A stretch of 64,000 nt of DNA from an uncultured Aquimarina sp. (GTDB lineage Bacteria; Bacteroidota; Bacteroidia; Flavobacteriales; Flavobacteriaceae): NCBI GenBank assembly GCA_947501475.1, contig CANMWA010000005.1, positions 1 to 64,000 on the forward strand, given 5' to 3'. The first letter of the stretch is position 1; each line of letters begins with the position of its first letter. A program made the position numbers and the translations under genes. Shown piece by piece: positions 10,375 through 19,588 of this stretch. Below the pieces are notes generated by a model that was not told where the DNA came from, ran no database searches, and was given only the letters and a program-made list of their open reading frames with translations.

Positions 10375-11893
10375 AGAAATTCATTCCTACTGTAAAAGTA
10401 AAGTTATCCCTGTAACTATCTACTAAGGCAAAGTTGTCAAAGCCTGAATTAGGAAAAAACCGTTCTAAACGCTGTTGCTCTGTATAATCATAAGCGACAT
10501 CAAATTTATATTTTCCAAAATCATATCCTATACCGGCTGAGAATCCTGTTTTGTCCCCAAGAAATATATCGTTTTTATATGGACTTTCTTCATAGCTTAA
10601 TCCGCCTCTAAAACTCCAATTTTCATTTCTCCATTCGGTTCCGATTCGTATCGTCGAAGAGCCTTGTAGATTGGTGTTTATATCATTGTTTACATCTGAA
10701 AAATCAACACCTTCATCCGAGTTTAGTTTTATAGTCGAATAATCTTTATACGTGTAATCCAGACTAATCAGACCATGTTGCTCAAATAAAACAGCAATAC
10801 TTCCTGTAGCACTTGCGGGAGTACTTAGTCTGTATTCAGGAAAAATATTGATCACATCAGGGTTGATTACTGCTCTTCCATCACTATCACTTATAGTTTC
10901 TATACGCTGTGCTGTTTCTTCTTCAATATAATACCATGTTGGAGTTTCAAAAGAAGCACCTAAACGTAACATTTTTGATACTTTGGCGATTCCTCCTAAT
11001 TGAGCCGAAAATCCGGCTCCATTAGTGGATAGCTTGTTTGCAAATATTACTTCATTAATACTGCTTCCAGAATTGTTGTTTCCTTCAAAAAACTCAGTAG
11101 TTCTGTCATAGCTAATAAAATGAGAATTAAGGTTAAATCCTATATAATAATTTTGGTTAATTTGAGCACCACCATTTAATGTAAATTTTCCATTAAGACC
11201 TGTGCTTTCATGAAAATATTCCTGATCATATCTTCCAGAAGCAATGTTTGAAGAGTACAAAGTATTATTAGGGTCATCAGGATCATCAGCTTCAATTATA
11301 AATGCTTCATACCCTAAAAAAGCTTGCTGCGCACTATACCCTTCTGTTTCGCCCAAAAAAGCATAAAGTTCGCTTTCGTTTTCTCCAGTTCTAAGCGTTA
11401 TCAAATCTAGTGGAGTTCCTTGTGCTTCAGCTAGAAAAAAACTGTCTATAGAATTTGTGCTTCTTCCAAAGGCAAACAACTCATCTGCATTGTCTGCCGT
11501 TTGATCATAGTTTAGGCCTAATGTTAATTTATTAAGCCCTGATGTGTCATTATAGTTATCGTAAACAAAAACAGCACCTAGTTGATTGAAATTTAAATTT
11601 CCAGAACTGGTATTGCTAAATCCATTAAAATAATTAGCGTCATTATCAACGCTGCTAGAAGAAAGTGTTACTGAACCATAAGAATTTAAGAAAACCGCAG
11701 AACCTGCTGGGTTTATTGGTAAGGCTGATAAATCACCACCCAGAGCTCCAAAAGCACCGCTCATAGCTCTAAAACGGGCAGTTCCCATAATATCTTGTTG
11801 AGAATATCGTAGGGCATCAGTAATATCTTGAGCGTTCAGAAAAGACATGGATAGTACCCCAATGAATAAAAATATTTTTTTCATCTGTTTCAA
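10373..11893 (-). CDS. OmpP1/FadL-like outer membrane transport protein
   Basis: ALRYSQQDIMGTARFRAMSGAFGALGGDLSALPINPAGSAVF; C-terminal beta-strands ending in FTVGMNF. Confidence 0.8.
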   Translation of the reverse strand: MKQMKKIFLFIGVLSMSFLNAQDITDALRYSQQDIMGTARFRAMSGAFGALGGDLSALPINPAGSAVFLNSYGSVTLSSSSVDNDANYFNGFSNTSSGNLNFNQLGAVFVYDNYNDTSGLNKLTLGLNYDQTADNADELFAFGRSTNSIDSFFLAEAQGTPLDLITLRTGENESELYAFLGETEGYSAQQAFLGYEAFIIEADDPDDPNNTLYSSNIASGRYDQEYFHESTGLNGKFTLNGGAQINQNYYIGFNLNSHFISYDRTTEFFEGNNNSGSSINEVIFANKLSTNGAGFSAQLGGIAKVSKMLRLGASFETPTWYYIEEETAQRIETISDSDGRAVINPDVINIFPEYRLSTPASATGSIAVLFEQHGLISLDYTYKDYSTIKLNSDEGVDFSDVNNDINTNLQGSSTIRIGTEWRNENWSFRGGLSYEESPYKNDIFLGDKTGFSAGIGYDFGKYKFDVAYDYTEQQRLERFFPNSGFDNFALVDSYRDNFTFTVGMNF

Positions 11894-11993
11894 ACATTTT
11901 GAATTTTAGAATATCATAAAATATGAAGATATTCAGGAAAGTAAACTGATAATAATCAGTTTTGCATGGATTAAGTTGTTATAGAATTGTTTC

Positions 11994-13112
11994 TTAACGT
12001 CTTCCTCTACTTCTACTACCTCCGCTTCTGCTTCCGCTACTTCTTGATCTGCTTCCACTAGATCTAGAATATCCACTACTACGTGAAGAACTACCACGAG
12101 AATATGAAGAGCTTCTGCTGCTTCTTGAAGGAGCAGGAGTGTATCCTCTACTTCTACTGCTCGATGATGAGCGGGCACTACTGTTGTAAGGAGTAGATCT
12201 ACTTCTATTTACGGCTGAAGAACCTGATCGTGAATTATAATTATAATTTGAAGATCTACCGGCATTAGTATAGCCTGAAGATGATCTTGATCTTCTCGTT
12301 GCATCTACTCTTCTGCGATTAGTATAACCTTGTCTACTTCTGTTTGAGTAGTTTGATGAGCTTCTTGCTCTTGTATTATATCTTGAATTGTATCTCGAAT
12401 TTGAAGTATAGGCACCACGGCTTCTAGCAGTGTATGCATTTCTGCCTCCTCTATTGTAAGCGTATGCATTTCTACCATAATATCCGCGATTAAATCCTCG
12501 AGAATACCCTCTTCCGTAATACCCTGCATAGTATGGGGGACAATAAAAACCACCGCCATACCATGGGTTGCCCCATCCAATACCAATACCCCATCCCCAT
12601 CCAGGGCCATTCCATCCCCATCTCGAATTCCATCCCCAGGGGTTATTCCATCCCCATCCTGCATTCCATCCTAATCCCCATCCTGCATTCCATCCTAATC
12701 CCCAACCTTGTCCCCAGGTATTCCAACCATTGTCAAATATATTAACATTAACTTCAGTAGGGTTGCTTCCCCATGAAGGTTGTCCAACTTCATAATTTAA
12801 TGCTGTTGCAGTGGTATCTGCTACATCATAATTTTCACTAGAATAAGAGTCAATGTCAGTAAATACGGGGTCCTGTTCTATAACATTATCGATTTGAGCT
12901 GATTTTTCTGTAAAATAACTAGAATAAAAGTTAGATTTTTTATCTGTATTTGTGGGTTGATTCTCTATGTTTTTTTGGTTTCCTGCTTCTCCATATATTC
13001 CGTCCTTATAAGGAACATACTCATATGAACCACAAGACGTCAACATAAATAAGCTTCCTATAAGTAAAACTACTATAGTGCTATTTCTCTGAAAATAATT
13101 TTTAGGTCGCAT
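11994..13112 (-). CDS. Low-complexity lipoprotein: Gly/Trp/Asn-rich repeat centre and Ser/Arg/Tyr-rich C-terminus, function unknown
   Basis: Lipobox LTSC; GWGLGWNAGWGLGWNAGWGWNNPWGW; RSRSRSS-rich tail; downstream gene 10373-11893 is co-directional. Confidence 0.75.
   Translation of the reverse strand: MRPKNYFQRNSTIVVLLIGSLFMLTSCGSYEYVPYKDGIYGEAGNQKNIENQPTNTDKKSNFYSSYFTEKSAQIDNVIEQDPVFTDIDSYSSENYDVADTTATALNYEVGQPSWGSNPTEVNVNIFDNGWNTWGQGWGLGWNAGWGLGWNAGWGWNNPWGWNSRWGWNGPGWGWGIGIGWGNPWYGGGFYCPPYYAGYYGRGYSRGFNRGYYGRNAYAYNRGGRNAYTARSRGAYTSNSRYNSRYNTRARSSSNYSNRSRQGYTNRRRVDATRRSRSSSGYTNAGRSSNYNYNSRSGSSAVNRSRSTPYNSSARSSSSSRSRGYTPAPSRSSRSSSYSRGSSSRSSGYSRSSGSRSRSSGSRSGGSRSRGRR
12650..12715. repeat. 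24-bp tandem repeat inside the GW-rich lipoprotein gene (approximate bounds)
   Basis: catcctgcattccatcctaatccc repeated; encodes GWGLGWNA on the minus strand. Confidence 0.75.
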
Positions 13113-13141
13113 ATCTTCTTATTTTATTGTTGAACATTACA

Positions 13142-13170
13142 AATTTAGTTAGTTTTGCGCTAACTAAATT
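13142..13170. promoter_or_regulatory. Perfect 11-bp inverted repeat (7-nt spacer) overlapping a candidate proS -7 element
   Basis: AATTTAGTTAG-TTTTGCG-CTAACTAAATT; contains TAGTTTTG (13150-13157) with TTG 20 bp upstream. Confidence 0.6.
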
Positions 13171-13211
13171 ATATTTAACAAAGCCACAACATTTGTGCCA
13201 AATAGCAATTT

Positions 13212-14690
13212 ATGAGCAAGAATTTAACAAAGCGTAGTGAAGATTATTCAAAATGGTATAATGAATTGGTTGTCAAGGCTGATTTAGCCGAAAATTCAGC
13301 CGTAAGAGGTTGTATGGTAATTAAACCATATGGTTATGCTATTTGGGAGAAGATGCAAGCAGAATTAGATAAAAAATTTAAAGAAACTGGGCATCAAAAT
13401 GCATATTTCCCATTATTTGTGCCTAAAAGCTTATTTGAAGCTGAAGAAAAAAATGCTGAAGGGTTTGCAAAAGAATGTGCGGTTGTTACTCATTACAGAT
13501 TAAAAACGGATCCTGATGATTCATCAAAATTAATAGTTGATCCAAATGCTAAATTAGAAGAAGAACTTATTGTGCGGCCTACTTCTGAAGCAATTATTTG
13601 GAGTACATATAAAGGATGGATACAATCCTATCGTGATTTACCTATTTTGGTGAATCAGTGGGCAAATGTTGTGCGTTGGGAAATGAGAACTCGCCTCTTT
13701 TTGCGTACTGCAGAATTTTTATGGCAAGAAGGGCATACTGCACACGAAACTAGAGGAGAGGCAATTGCAGAAACAGAACAAATGAATAATGTGTATGCAA
13801 ATTTTGTAGAGAATTTTATGGCTATTCCTGTGATTAAAGGGAGGAAGACCGAGAGTGAACGTTTTGCGGGAGCCGAAGATACCTATTGTATAGAAGCATT
13901 AATGCAAGATGGAAAAGCGTTGCAAGCAGGTACTTCGCATTTTTTAGGCCAGAATTTTGCAAAGGCTTTTGATGTAAAATTTACTTCAAAAGAAGGAAAA
14001 CAGGATTATGTGTGGGCTACTTCCTGGGGGGTATCTACTCGATTAATGGGAGCTTTAATTATGACACATAGCGACGATAATGGGCTGGTGTTACCTCCTA
14101 ATTTAGCGCCAATACAAGTGGTTATTGTACCTATATATAAAGGGCAAGAACAATTAGAACAAATTTCGATTGTTGCCAACGAATTAGTTACTGACTTAAG
14201 GGCTAAAGGTATTTCTGTTAAATTCGATAATCGGGATACATATAGACCTGGAGCTAAATTTGCACAATACGAGTTGCAGGGAGTTCCTTTGCGAATTGCA
14301 ATTGGCCCTAAAGATTTAGAGAAAGGTACGGTAGAATTAGCACGTCGAGATACCTTAAGTAAGCAATTTGTTGCAAAAGATGATGTAGTAACCACTATTG
14401 AGACTTTGTTGAAAGAAATTCAGCATGATTTACATCAAAAGGCAACTAATTATAGAGATGAACACATTACAGAGGTAGATACTTTTGAAGAATTTAAAGA
14501 AGTTCTTGAAAATAAAGGAGGGTTTTTGTCTGCGCATTGGGATGGAACTATAGAAACAGAACAAAAAATAAAAGAGTTAACCAAAGCGACAATACGTTGC
14601 ATTCCGTTTGATGCAAAAGAAGAAGAAGGTAACTGCGTTTATAGTGGCAATCCGTCAAAAATACGAGTGTTATTTGCTAAAGCATATTAA
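13212..14690 (+). CDS. proS: Prolyl-tRNA synthetase
   Basis: [52 protein letters not shown]. Confidence 0.97.
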   Translation: MSKNLTKRSEDYSKWYNELVVKADLAENSAVRGCMVIKPYGYAIWEKMQAELDKKFKETGHQNAYFPLFVPKSLFEAEEKNAEGFAKECAVVTHYRLKTDPDDSSKLIVDPNAKLEEELIVRPTSEAIIWSTYKGWIQSYRDLPILVNQWANVVRWEMRTRLFLRTAEFLWQEGHTAHETRGEAIAETEQMNNVYANFVENFMAIPVIKGRKTESERFAGAEDTYCIEALMQDGKALQAGTSHFLGQNFAKAFDVKFTSKEGKQDYVWATSWGVSTRLMGALIMTHSDDNGLVLPPNLAPIQVVIVPIYKGQEQLEQISIVANELVTDLRAKGISVKFDNRDTYRPGAKFAQYELQGVPLRIAIGPKDLEKGTVELARRDTLSKQFVAKDDVVTTIETLLKEIQHDLHQKATNYRDEHITEVDTFEEFKEVLENKGGFLSAHWDGTIETEQKIKELTKATIRCIPFDAKEEEGNCVYSGNPSKIRVLFAKAY

Positions 14691-14715
14691 GTTTTAGAAA
14701 AAAATAAAATAACAC

Positions 14716-14745
14716 TTGCGTCATTAAAAAATAGTTGTATTTTTG
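14716..14745 (+). promoter_or_regulatory. Bacteroidota-type promoter for tRNA-Glu
   Basis: TTG (14716-14718), 19-bp spacer, TATTTTTG (14738-14745), matching the TTG-N19-TAnnTTTG consensus. Confidence 0.65.
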
Positions 14746-14765
14746 CATCCGCAATTAGGCAACAT

Positions 14766-14837
14766 GGCCCGTTCGTCTATCGGCTAGGACGCCAGGTTTT
14801 CATCCTGGTAAGAGGGGTTCGATTCCCCTACGGGCTA
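14766..14837 (+). tRNA. tRNA-Glu(TTC)
   Basis: GGCCCGT...ACGGGCTA acceptor stem; anticodon arm CCAGG-TTTTCAT-CCTGG; GGTTCGATTCC T-arm. Confidence 0.96.
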
Positions 14838-14906
14838 CGAATTTTGATAATACATTGCAGATTTAAAGTGAAAGCTATAAATTTGCAATCCTTGAAAAAG
14901 GAAAAT

Positions 14907-14978
14907 GGCCCGTTCGTCTATCGGCTAGGACGCCAGGTTTTCATCCTGGTAAGAGGGGTTCGATTCCCCTACGGGCTA
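14907..14978 (+). tRNA. tRNA-Glu(TTC), second identical copy
   Basis: Identical 72-nt sequence to the first copy. Confidence 0.96.
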
Positions 14979-15012
14979 CAAATTTTATAATAAAAAATTT
15001 AATAGAAGAGAG

Positions 15013-15261
15013 ATGGCAAATCATAAGTCAGCATTAAAGAGGATTAGAAATAGTGAGACAAAACGTCTTAGAAACAAGTATCAGCATAAAACTACACGTA
15101 ATGCTATCAAGAAATTACGTGAAGCTGATAAGAAAGAAGCAAAGACTTTGTTTCCTGCAGTTGTTTCTATGCTTGACAAGTTAGCAAAGAATAATGTTAT
15201 TCATAAGAATAAAGCAGCTAACCTTAAGTCTCAATTAGCTAAGCACGTAGCTGCATTATAG
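15013..15261 (+). CDS. rpsT: 30S ribosomal protein S20
   Basis: [37 protein letters not shown]. Confidence 0.97.
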   Translation: MANHKSALKRIRNSETKRLRNKYQHKTTRNAIKKLREADKKEAKTLFPAVVSMLDKLAKNNVIHKNKAANLKSQLAKHVAAL

Positions 15262-15284
15262 TAGCATACGTTTTACGATAATAT

Positions 15285-15312
15285 AAGCTTTTCCATTAAT
15301 ATGGAAGAGCTT
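15285..15312 (+). terminator. Intrinsic terminator after rpsT
   Basis: AAGCTTTTCCAT-TAAT-ATGGAAGAGCTT followed by a T run. Confidence 0.8.
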
Positions 15313-15338
15313 TTTTTGTTAAACAAATTATTAGGTGT

Positions 15339-16280
15339 ATGATATATTCTAGAGTTCTCTGGTTTTGTGTATGTGCAGTTGCATTTGCATTTGATGGCAA
15401 TACCCAGTTTAGGTATATGGACTTTGAGCAAGCTAAAACTTTGTCTGAAAGAACAATTTTAGTGCAACTTTTTGATGGAGATAATGATGAGGCAAGAGAG
15501 GCAAATAAGTTTTTAAAGGAATATTTTGTAACGCATCTAAAGATAGGAAAAGAAGTGCGTACTGTATCGGCTTCAGAAATTGAAGCACTTCTAAAGAGTA
15601 ATGAAGATAAATATGCAACGATCACTCATGATAATGATGAGCATGATATAGTAGGGCGCAGGAAGGTTAATAATAAGGATCGTTTTGATTTGGTGAAAAG
15701 CCGTAATGAGAATTTCTCAATGGCTACTTTATCTCATTATGATATAGAGTTGTATTTAGCTAGCGATAAATCAAGTAGAGAAGAATTTGTTACCGAGGTT
15801 GATTTTGTTCATTATTACCTAAGACCAGAAGATTATGTGTTTGCCGCTAAACAATTCACTAGACTTTATAATTCTTCATTAGATAAAATTGAAAAGAAGA
15901 ACTATTATCAAGTAAAAACGGCATTGGCAAAACTTCAAACTAAAACGTTGTTGGTTGATAGTGCCAAGGTTCGTTTTAAATTATCAAAAGCTAAGGGGTA
16001 TGATAATGACTATAAATTTACGGATTATAATGAAATCAAAGCGGCTATTATAGATTGTAAAAAGAGTTTTGTGTACCCGCTTATGATGTGGTCATGGCAG
16101 CTTAATGCTTATCTATGGGTAATAGTAGATGCTGAAACGGGCGAAATTTATTCGACAGTTACTAATGGGGGTGTTAATTATACTGAGTTTGGTAAAAATG
16201 AACCTCCGGGCAAAATAAGTAAAACGCATTTTAAATATTTTGATTCAAAACTTGCCAACACTGTCAATAATAGGTATTAA
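15339..16280 (+). CDS. Hypothetical protein, possible N-terminal signal/TM segment
   Basis: Long ORF downstream of the rpsT terminator; no family recognised. Confidence 0.7.
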   Translation: MIYSRVLWFCVCAVAFAFDGNTQFRYMDFEQAKTLSERTILVQLFDGDNDEAREANKFLKEYFVTHLKIGKEVRTVSASEIEALLKSNEDKYATITHDNDEHDIVGRRKVNNKDRFDLVKSRNENFSMATLSHYDIELYLASDKSSREEFVTEVDFVHYYLRPEDYVFAAKQFTRLYNSSLDKIEKKNYYQVKTALAKLQTKTLLVDSAKVRFKLSKAKGYDNDYKFTDYNEIKAAIIDCKKSFVYPLMMWSWQLNAYLWVIVDAETGEIYSTVTNGGVNYTEFGKNEPPGKISKTHFKYFDSKLANTVNNRY

Positions 16281-17518
16281 GAATTTTTATTTTTCTCTTC
16301 AATCCAACGAGACATAAATTCGGTACTTCTCAAAGTGTGATGTTGGAGCATGCTGCCGACAAAATTTTGTGTTCGATGTTTTGTTAAATTCGATTTTAAC
16401 ATAAGAATTCTATCAATACATGAATTCTCAAAGCTTTTTTTCTGAAATCGAGTGTTTATGATTTCGATTCCGTTTTGTTGTGATTGTTGCCATAAGTTTT
16501 TGTCAGTATATAGTTTTACGGCTGCTTTTGCAAATTTTGATGGTTCGTTGGTGACAAAACCACTCCAGTCTGAATCCTCACCTAGCATTCCTTCGGTTCC
16601 TATACTTGTAGTTACGCTAGGGATGCCGTTCATCATAGCTTCTGCTAGTTTCCCTTTGATTCCTGCTCCATAACGCAAAGGAGCAAGGCAAACTCGTGCA
16701 TTTTTTAATACTTGATGGGCATCCTCTGTCCAGCCTTTAATTATAAAACCTTCTTTTTGGTTATTAAGTTGCGTAGCTTTTGGTGGGGGGTAGGCTCCAT
16801 AAATATGTAATTCTACTCCTGGGAGCTCTTTTCTAACTATCGGCCAGATTGTCTCTTTTAAGTATAAAATACTATTCCAATTAGGTTCATGACGAAAGTT
16901 TCCGATAGTAACAAAATGTGCCCTTTCTTTATAATCAGGCCATTTGTTTTTTGTCTCTATTGTTATCGGGTCTAATAAAAAAGGCAGGTAATGTAATATG
17001 TCATCATTGATTTTGAATGTTTCTTGCAGTAATTTCATTTCAAAATCTGAAATAATTAAAGAAAGGTCACATCTGTATATGCTTGCGATTTCTCTTTTAG
17101 TTATGTCGTTTGCTAATAGATCTTTTAATTGAAATTCTTTTTCGTTTTTAAAAGATTCTTGCCTTGTTTTTCGTAAACTATGAAGATCTTCTGTGTTTAA
17201 TATTTTTAAAGCATTAGGGCAATGTTTTGTTGTTCTCCAGCCAAACTGTTCTTCGGTCATAAATCTGTCGAATACTATGATGTCTGGTTGTAATTGTGAG
17301 ATAAAAGCATCAAAATTTGAGTTGTTAAGTTGAATAGATGCTTTTGAAACGTTAATTTCTGAGAGGTTGCTCATGTTATGGCTATCTGCAGCTGCACTTG
17401 CAAAAGTAACTTTGTAGTTTCTTGATAAAAATAAGTGGATGAGTTGCATCATTCTACTACCTGCAGCAGATGATTTGGGTTCGGGCCACACTGAACCTAT
17501 GATTAATACATGACTCAT
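16277..17518 (-). CDS. Glycosyltransferase (GT4-like / group 1)
   Basis: VTIGNFRHEPNWNSILYLKETIWPIVRKELPGVELHIYGAYPP...CLAPLRYGAGIKGKLAEAMMNGIPSVTTSIGTEGM. Confidence 0.88.
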   Translation of the reverse strand: MSHVLIIGSVWPEPKSSAAGSRMMQLIHLFLSRNYKVTFASAAADSHNMSNLSEINVSKASIQLNNSNFDAFISQLQPDIIVFDRFMTEEQFGWRTTKHCPNALKILNTEDLHSLRKTRQESFKNEKEFQLKDLLANDITKREIASIYRCDLSLIISDFEMKLLQETFKINDDILHYLPFLLDPITIETKNKWPDYKERAHFVTIGNFRHEPNWNSILYLKETIWPIVRKELPGVELHIYGAYPPPKATQLNNQKEGFIIKGWTEDAHQVLKNARVCLAPLRYGAGIKGKLAEAMMNGIPSVTTSIGTEGMLGEDSDWSGFVTNEPSKFAKAAVKLYTDKNLWQQSQQNGIEIINTRFQKKSFENSCIDRILMLKSNLTKHRTQNFVGSMLQHHTLRSTEFMSRWIEEKNKNS

Positions 17519-17532
17519 TTTGGTATAATTAA

Positions 17533-17560
17533 AAAAGCCTCAGTTATAACTGAGGCTTTT
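17533..17560 (-). terminator. Intrinsic terminator downstream of 17593-18369
   Basis: AAAAGCCTCAGTTATAACTGAGGCTTTT. Confidence 0.8.
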
Positions 17561-17592
17561 GTGTATGATATTGGATATAGAAATTCTTTTTA

Positions 17593-18369
17593 TTAAAGCT
17601 TAGAAAAAAGAGTGCTCATTTTTTCTTTTTCTTCTTTGGCAAGCTCTTGATCTACAAGAATTCTACCACTATGCTCATCTGTAATTATTTTTTTACGAGA
17701 AGCGATTTCCATCTGTACCTGTGGAGGGATTGTAAAGAAAGATCCTCCTGATGCTCCACGTTCGATTGGAACAACAGCTAATCCATTTTTTACATTTTTT
17801 CTAATCCTTTTATAGGCAGCAACAAGTCTTTCTTCTATTTCATTTTGATAATCTTCAGATTTCGCAATTAATGCTTTCTCTTCTTTTTCAGTTTCTGCCA
17901 AGATAGCATCAAGTTCTCCTTTTTTATGACCTAGGTGCTCTTTGCGTTCTCCAAGTCTTTCTTTGGTTTGACCGATGATCTCGTTTTTTTGGATAATTTG
18001 AGCCTTAAACTCTTTGATGTGCTTGTCTGCTAATTGGATTTCTAATTCTTGAAATTCAACTTCTTTACTTAAAGAATTGTACTCACGATTATTTCGTACG
18101 TTTTTTTGTTGTTCTCCGTATTTTTTGATTAGTGCTTTTGCTTCTTCGATTAGATTCTTTTTGCTCTTGATGCCATCATCAATAGTTTCTAGATCTGTAT
18201 TAAGCTTGTCTAATCTTTTATTTAATCCTGCTACTTCATCTTCAAGATCTTCAACCTCTAAAGGTAATTCTCCGCGTACGTTTCTGATCTCATCAACTCT
18301 AGAGTCAATTAATTGCAGGTCATATAATGCTCTTAATTTTTGCTCAACAGTAACTTCTTTCTTTGCCAT
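17593..18369 (-). CDS. Coiled-coil protein of the C4-type zinc ribbon (CT398-like/DUF164-like) family, cysteines absent
   Basis: Long coiled coil followed by GASGGSFFTIPPQVQMEIASRKKIITDEHSGRILVD. Confidence 0.8.
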   Translation of the reverse strand: MAKKEVTVEQKLRALYDLQLIDSRVDEIRNVRGELPLEVEDLEDEVAGLNKRLDKLNTDLETIDDGIKSKKNLIEEAKALIKKYGEQQKNVRNNREYNSLSKEVEFQELEIQLADKHIKEFKAQIIQKNEIIGQTKERLGERKEHLGHKKGELDAILAETEKEEKALIAKSEDYQNEIEERLVAAYKRIRKNVKNGLAVVPIERGASGGSFFTIPPQVQMEIASRKKIITDEHSGRILVDQELAKEEKEKMSTLFSKL

Positions 18370-18372
18370 ATT

Positions 18373-19467
18373 TTATATGTATTGTATGGGATTGGTGTTT
18401 TTATCCGATAAAATGATTGCAAAATTACTGATTTTTTTTCTAAGATAACTAACAATTAGATTTTTTGTGTACTGCTCGCTTTCATAATGTCCTATATCTG
18501 CAAGAATCAGTTTTCCTTCGGCTTCATAAAACTGGTGATATTTTAGGTCAGCAGTGATAAAAATATCTGCATTAGCATGTATTGCATTTTTAATAGCAAA
18601 ACTTCCGCTACCGCCTAATACGGCCACCTTTTTTATTGGTTTACCTATTAATTCTGAATGCCTTACGCAACCTGTTTTGAATATGTTTTTAATATGATTG
18701 AGAAACTTAAGTTCTTCTACTTCTTCGGGTAGCTCACCTATCATCCCTATTCCTATATGTTGATTTTTATTTTCTAAAGTTGTAATTTCATAAGCCACTT
18801 CTTCATAAGAATGATTTTCAAAAAGAGTTTTTAGAATTTTATTTTCGTTATGTTTTGGGTATGTAATCTGAATTTGTGTTTCTTGTTCGTGATGGATTTT
18901 TCCGATTTCTCCGATGGCAGGATTAGCATTTTCTAAAGCTTTAAATGTACCTGTACCATTTGAGGAGAAGCTGCAATTATCATAATTGCCTATAGAACCA
19001 GCCCCAGCTTCAAAAAGTTTTGTTCTTAAACTTTCGGCTTCTGCCACAGGAACATAAGTGATTAATTTTTTTATGTTTCCACTTTGTGGAATTAAAATTT
19101 TACGATTTACTAATCCTAACTGCTCACACATCATATTATTTACACCGTTTAGAGCATTATCTAAAGCGGTATGAATTGCAAAAATGGCGATATCGTGTTT
19201 AATTGCCTTCATGACTACTCGCTCGACATAATTTTTACCATTAAACTTTTTTATCCCTTTAAATACAATAGGATGGAAGCTGATAATAAAATTGCAATTA
19301 TTATCAATAGCTTCATCAACAATGTTTTCTAAGGTATCTAGTGTTACAAGAATGCCGCTTACTGTAGCGTTGGGATCACCAACTAGTAAACCAACATTGT
19401 CAAAATCCTCGGCATAAGTTATAGGTGCTAAGTTTTCAAGAAATTGTATCACCTCTTTTATTTGCAT
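18373..19467 (-). CDS. Nif3-like dinuclear metal center family protein
   Basis: MQIKEVIQFLENLAPITYAEDFDNVGLLVGDP; ISFHPIVFKGIKK; IFAIHTALDNALNGVN; GGSGSFAIKNA; ADIGHYESEQYT; start 19467 preferred over 19515. Confidence 0.92.
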   Translation of the reverse strand: MQIKEVIQFLENLAPITYAEDFDNVGLLVGDPNATVSGILVTLDTLENIVDEAIDNNCNFIISFHPIVFKGIKKFNGKNYVERVVMKAIKHDIAIFAIHTALDNALNGVNNMMCEQLGLVNRKILIPQSGNIKKLITYVPVAEAESLRTKLFEAGAGSIGNYDNCSFSSNGTGTFKALENANPAIGEIGKIHHEQETQIQITYPKHNENKILKTLFENHSYEEVAYEITTLENKNQHIGIGMIGELPEEVEELKFLNHIKNIFKTGCVRHSELIGKPIKKVAVLGGSGSFAIKNAIHANADIFITADLKYHQFYEAEGKLILADIGHYESEQYTKNLIVSYLRKKISNFAIILSDKNTNPIQYI

Positions 19468-19588
19468 AACGATATGTTTTTTAATAAAAAATGAATGTAA
19501 AAAAACTTTTATCAATAATCAAAGTTACGTTTTATACTTTTGTGTTCATGAATGATGTATTAAAAACTTATAATCTAATAGTAAACGT

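Noticed and set aside
11933-12178. Minus-strand ORF MPAHHRAVEVEDTLLLLQEAAEALHILVVV...
   Set aside because: Alternative frame of the low-complexity SR-rich gene 11994-13112; composition is explained by the repetitive DNA.
12650-12715. Short direct repeats considered as a CRISPR-like array
   Set aside because: In-frame coding repeat (GWGLGWNA) with no unique spacers.
12305-12795. Several ORFs on both strands (12305-12664 -, 12533-12745 +, 12568-12795 +), including Pro/His/Ile repeats
   Set aside because: Shadow frames over the GW-rich 24-bp repeat region; no independent start or family evidence.
14766-14978. tRNA pair considered as an attachment site of an integrated element
   Set aside because: No integrase or foreign gene block nearby; flanked by proS and rpsT.
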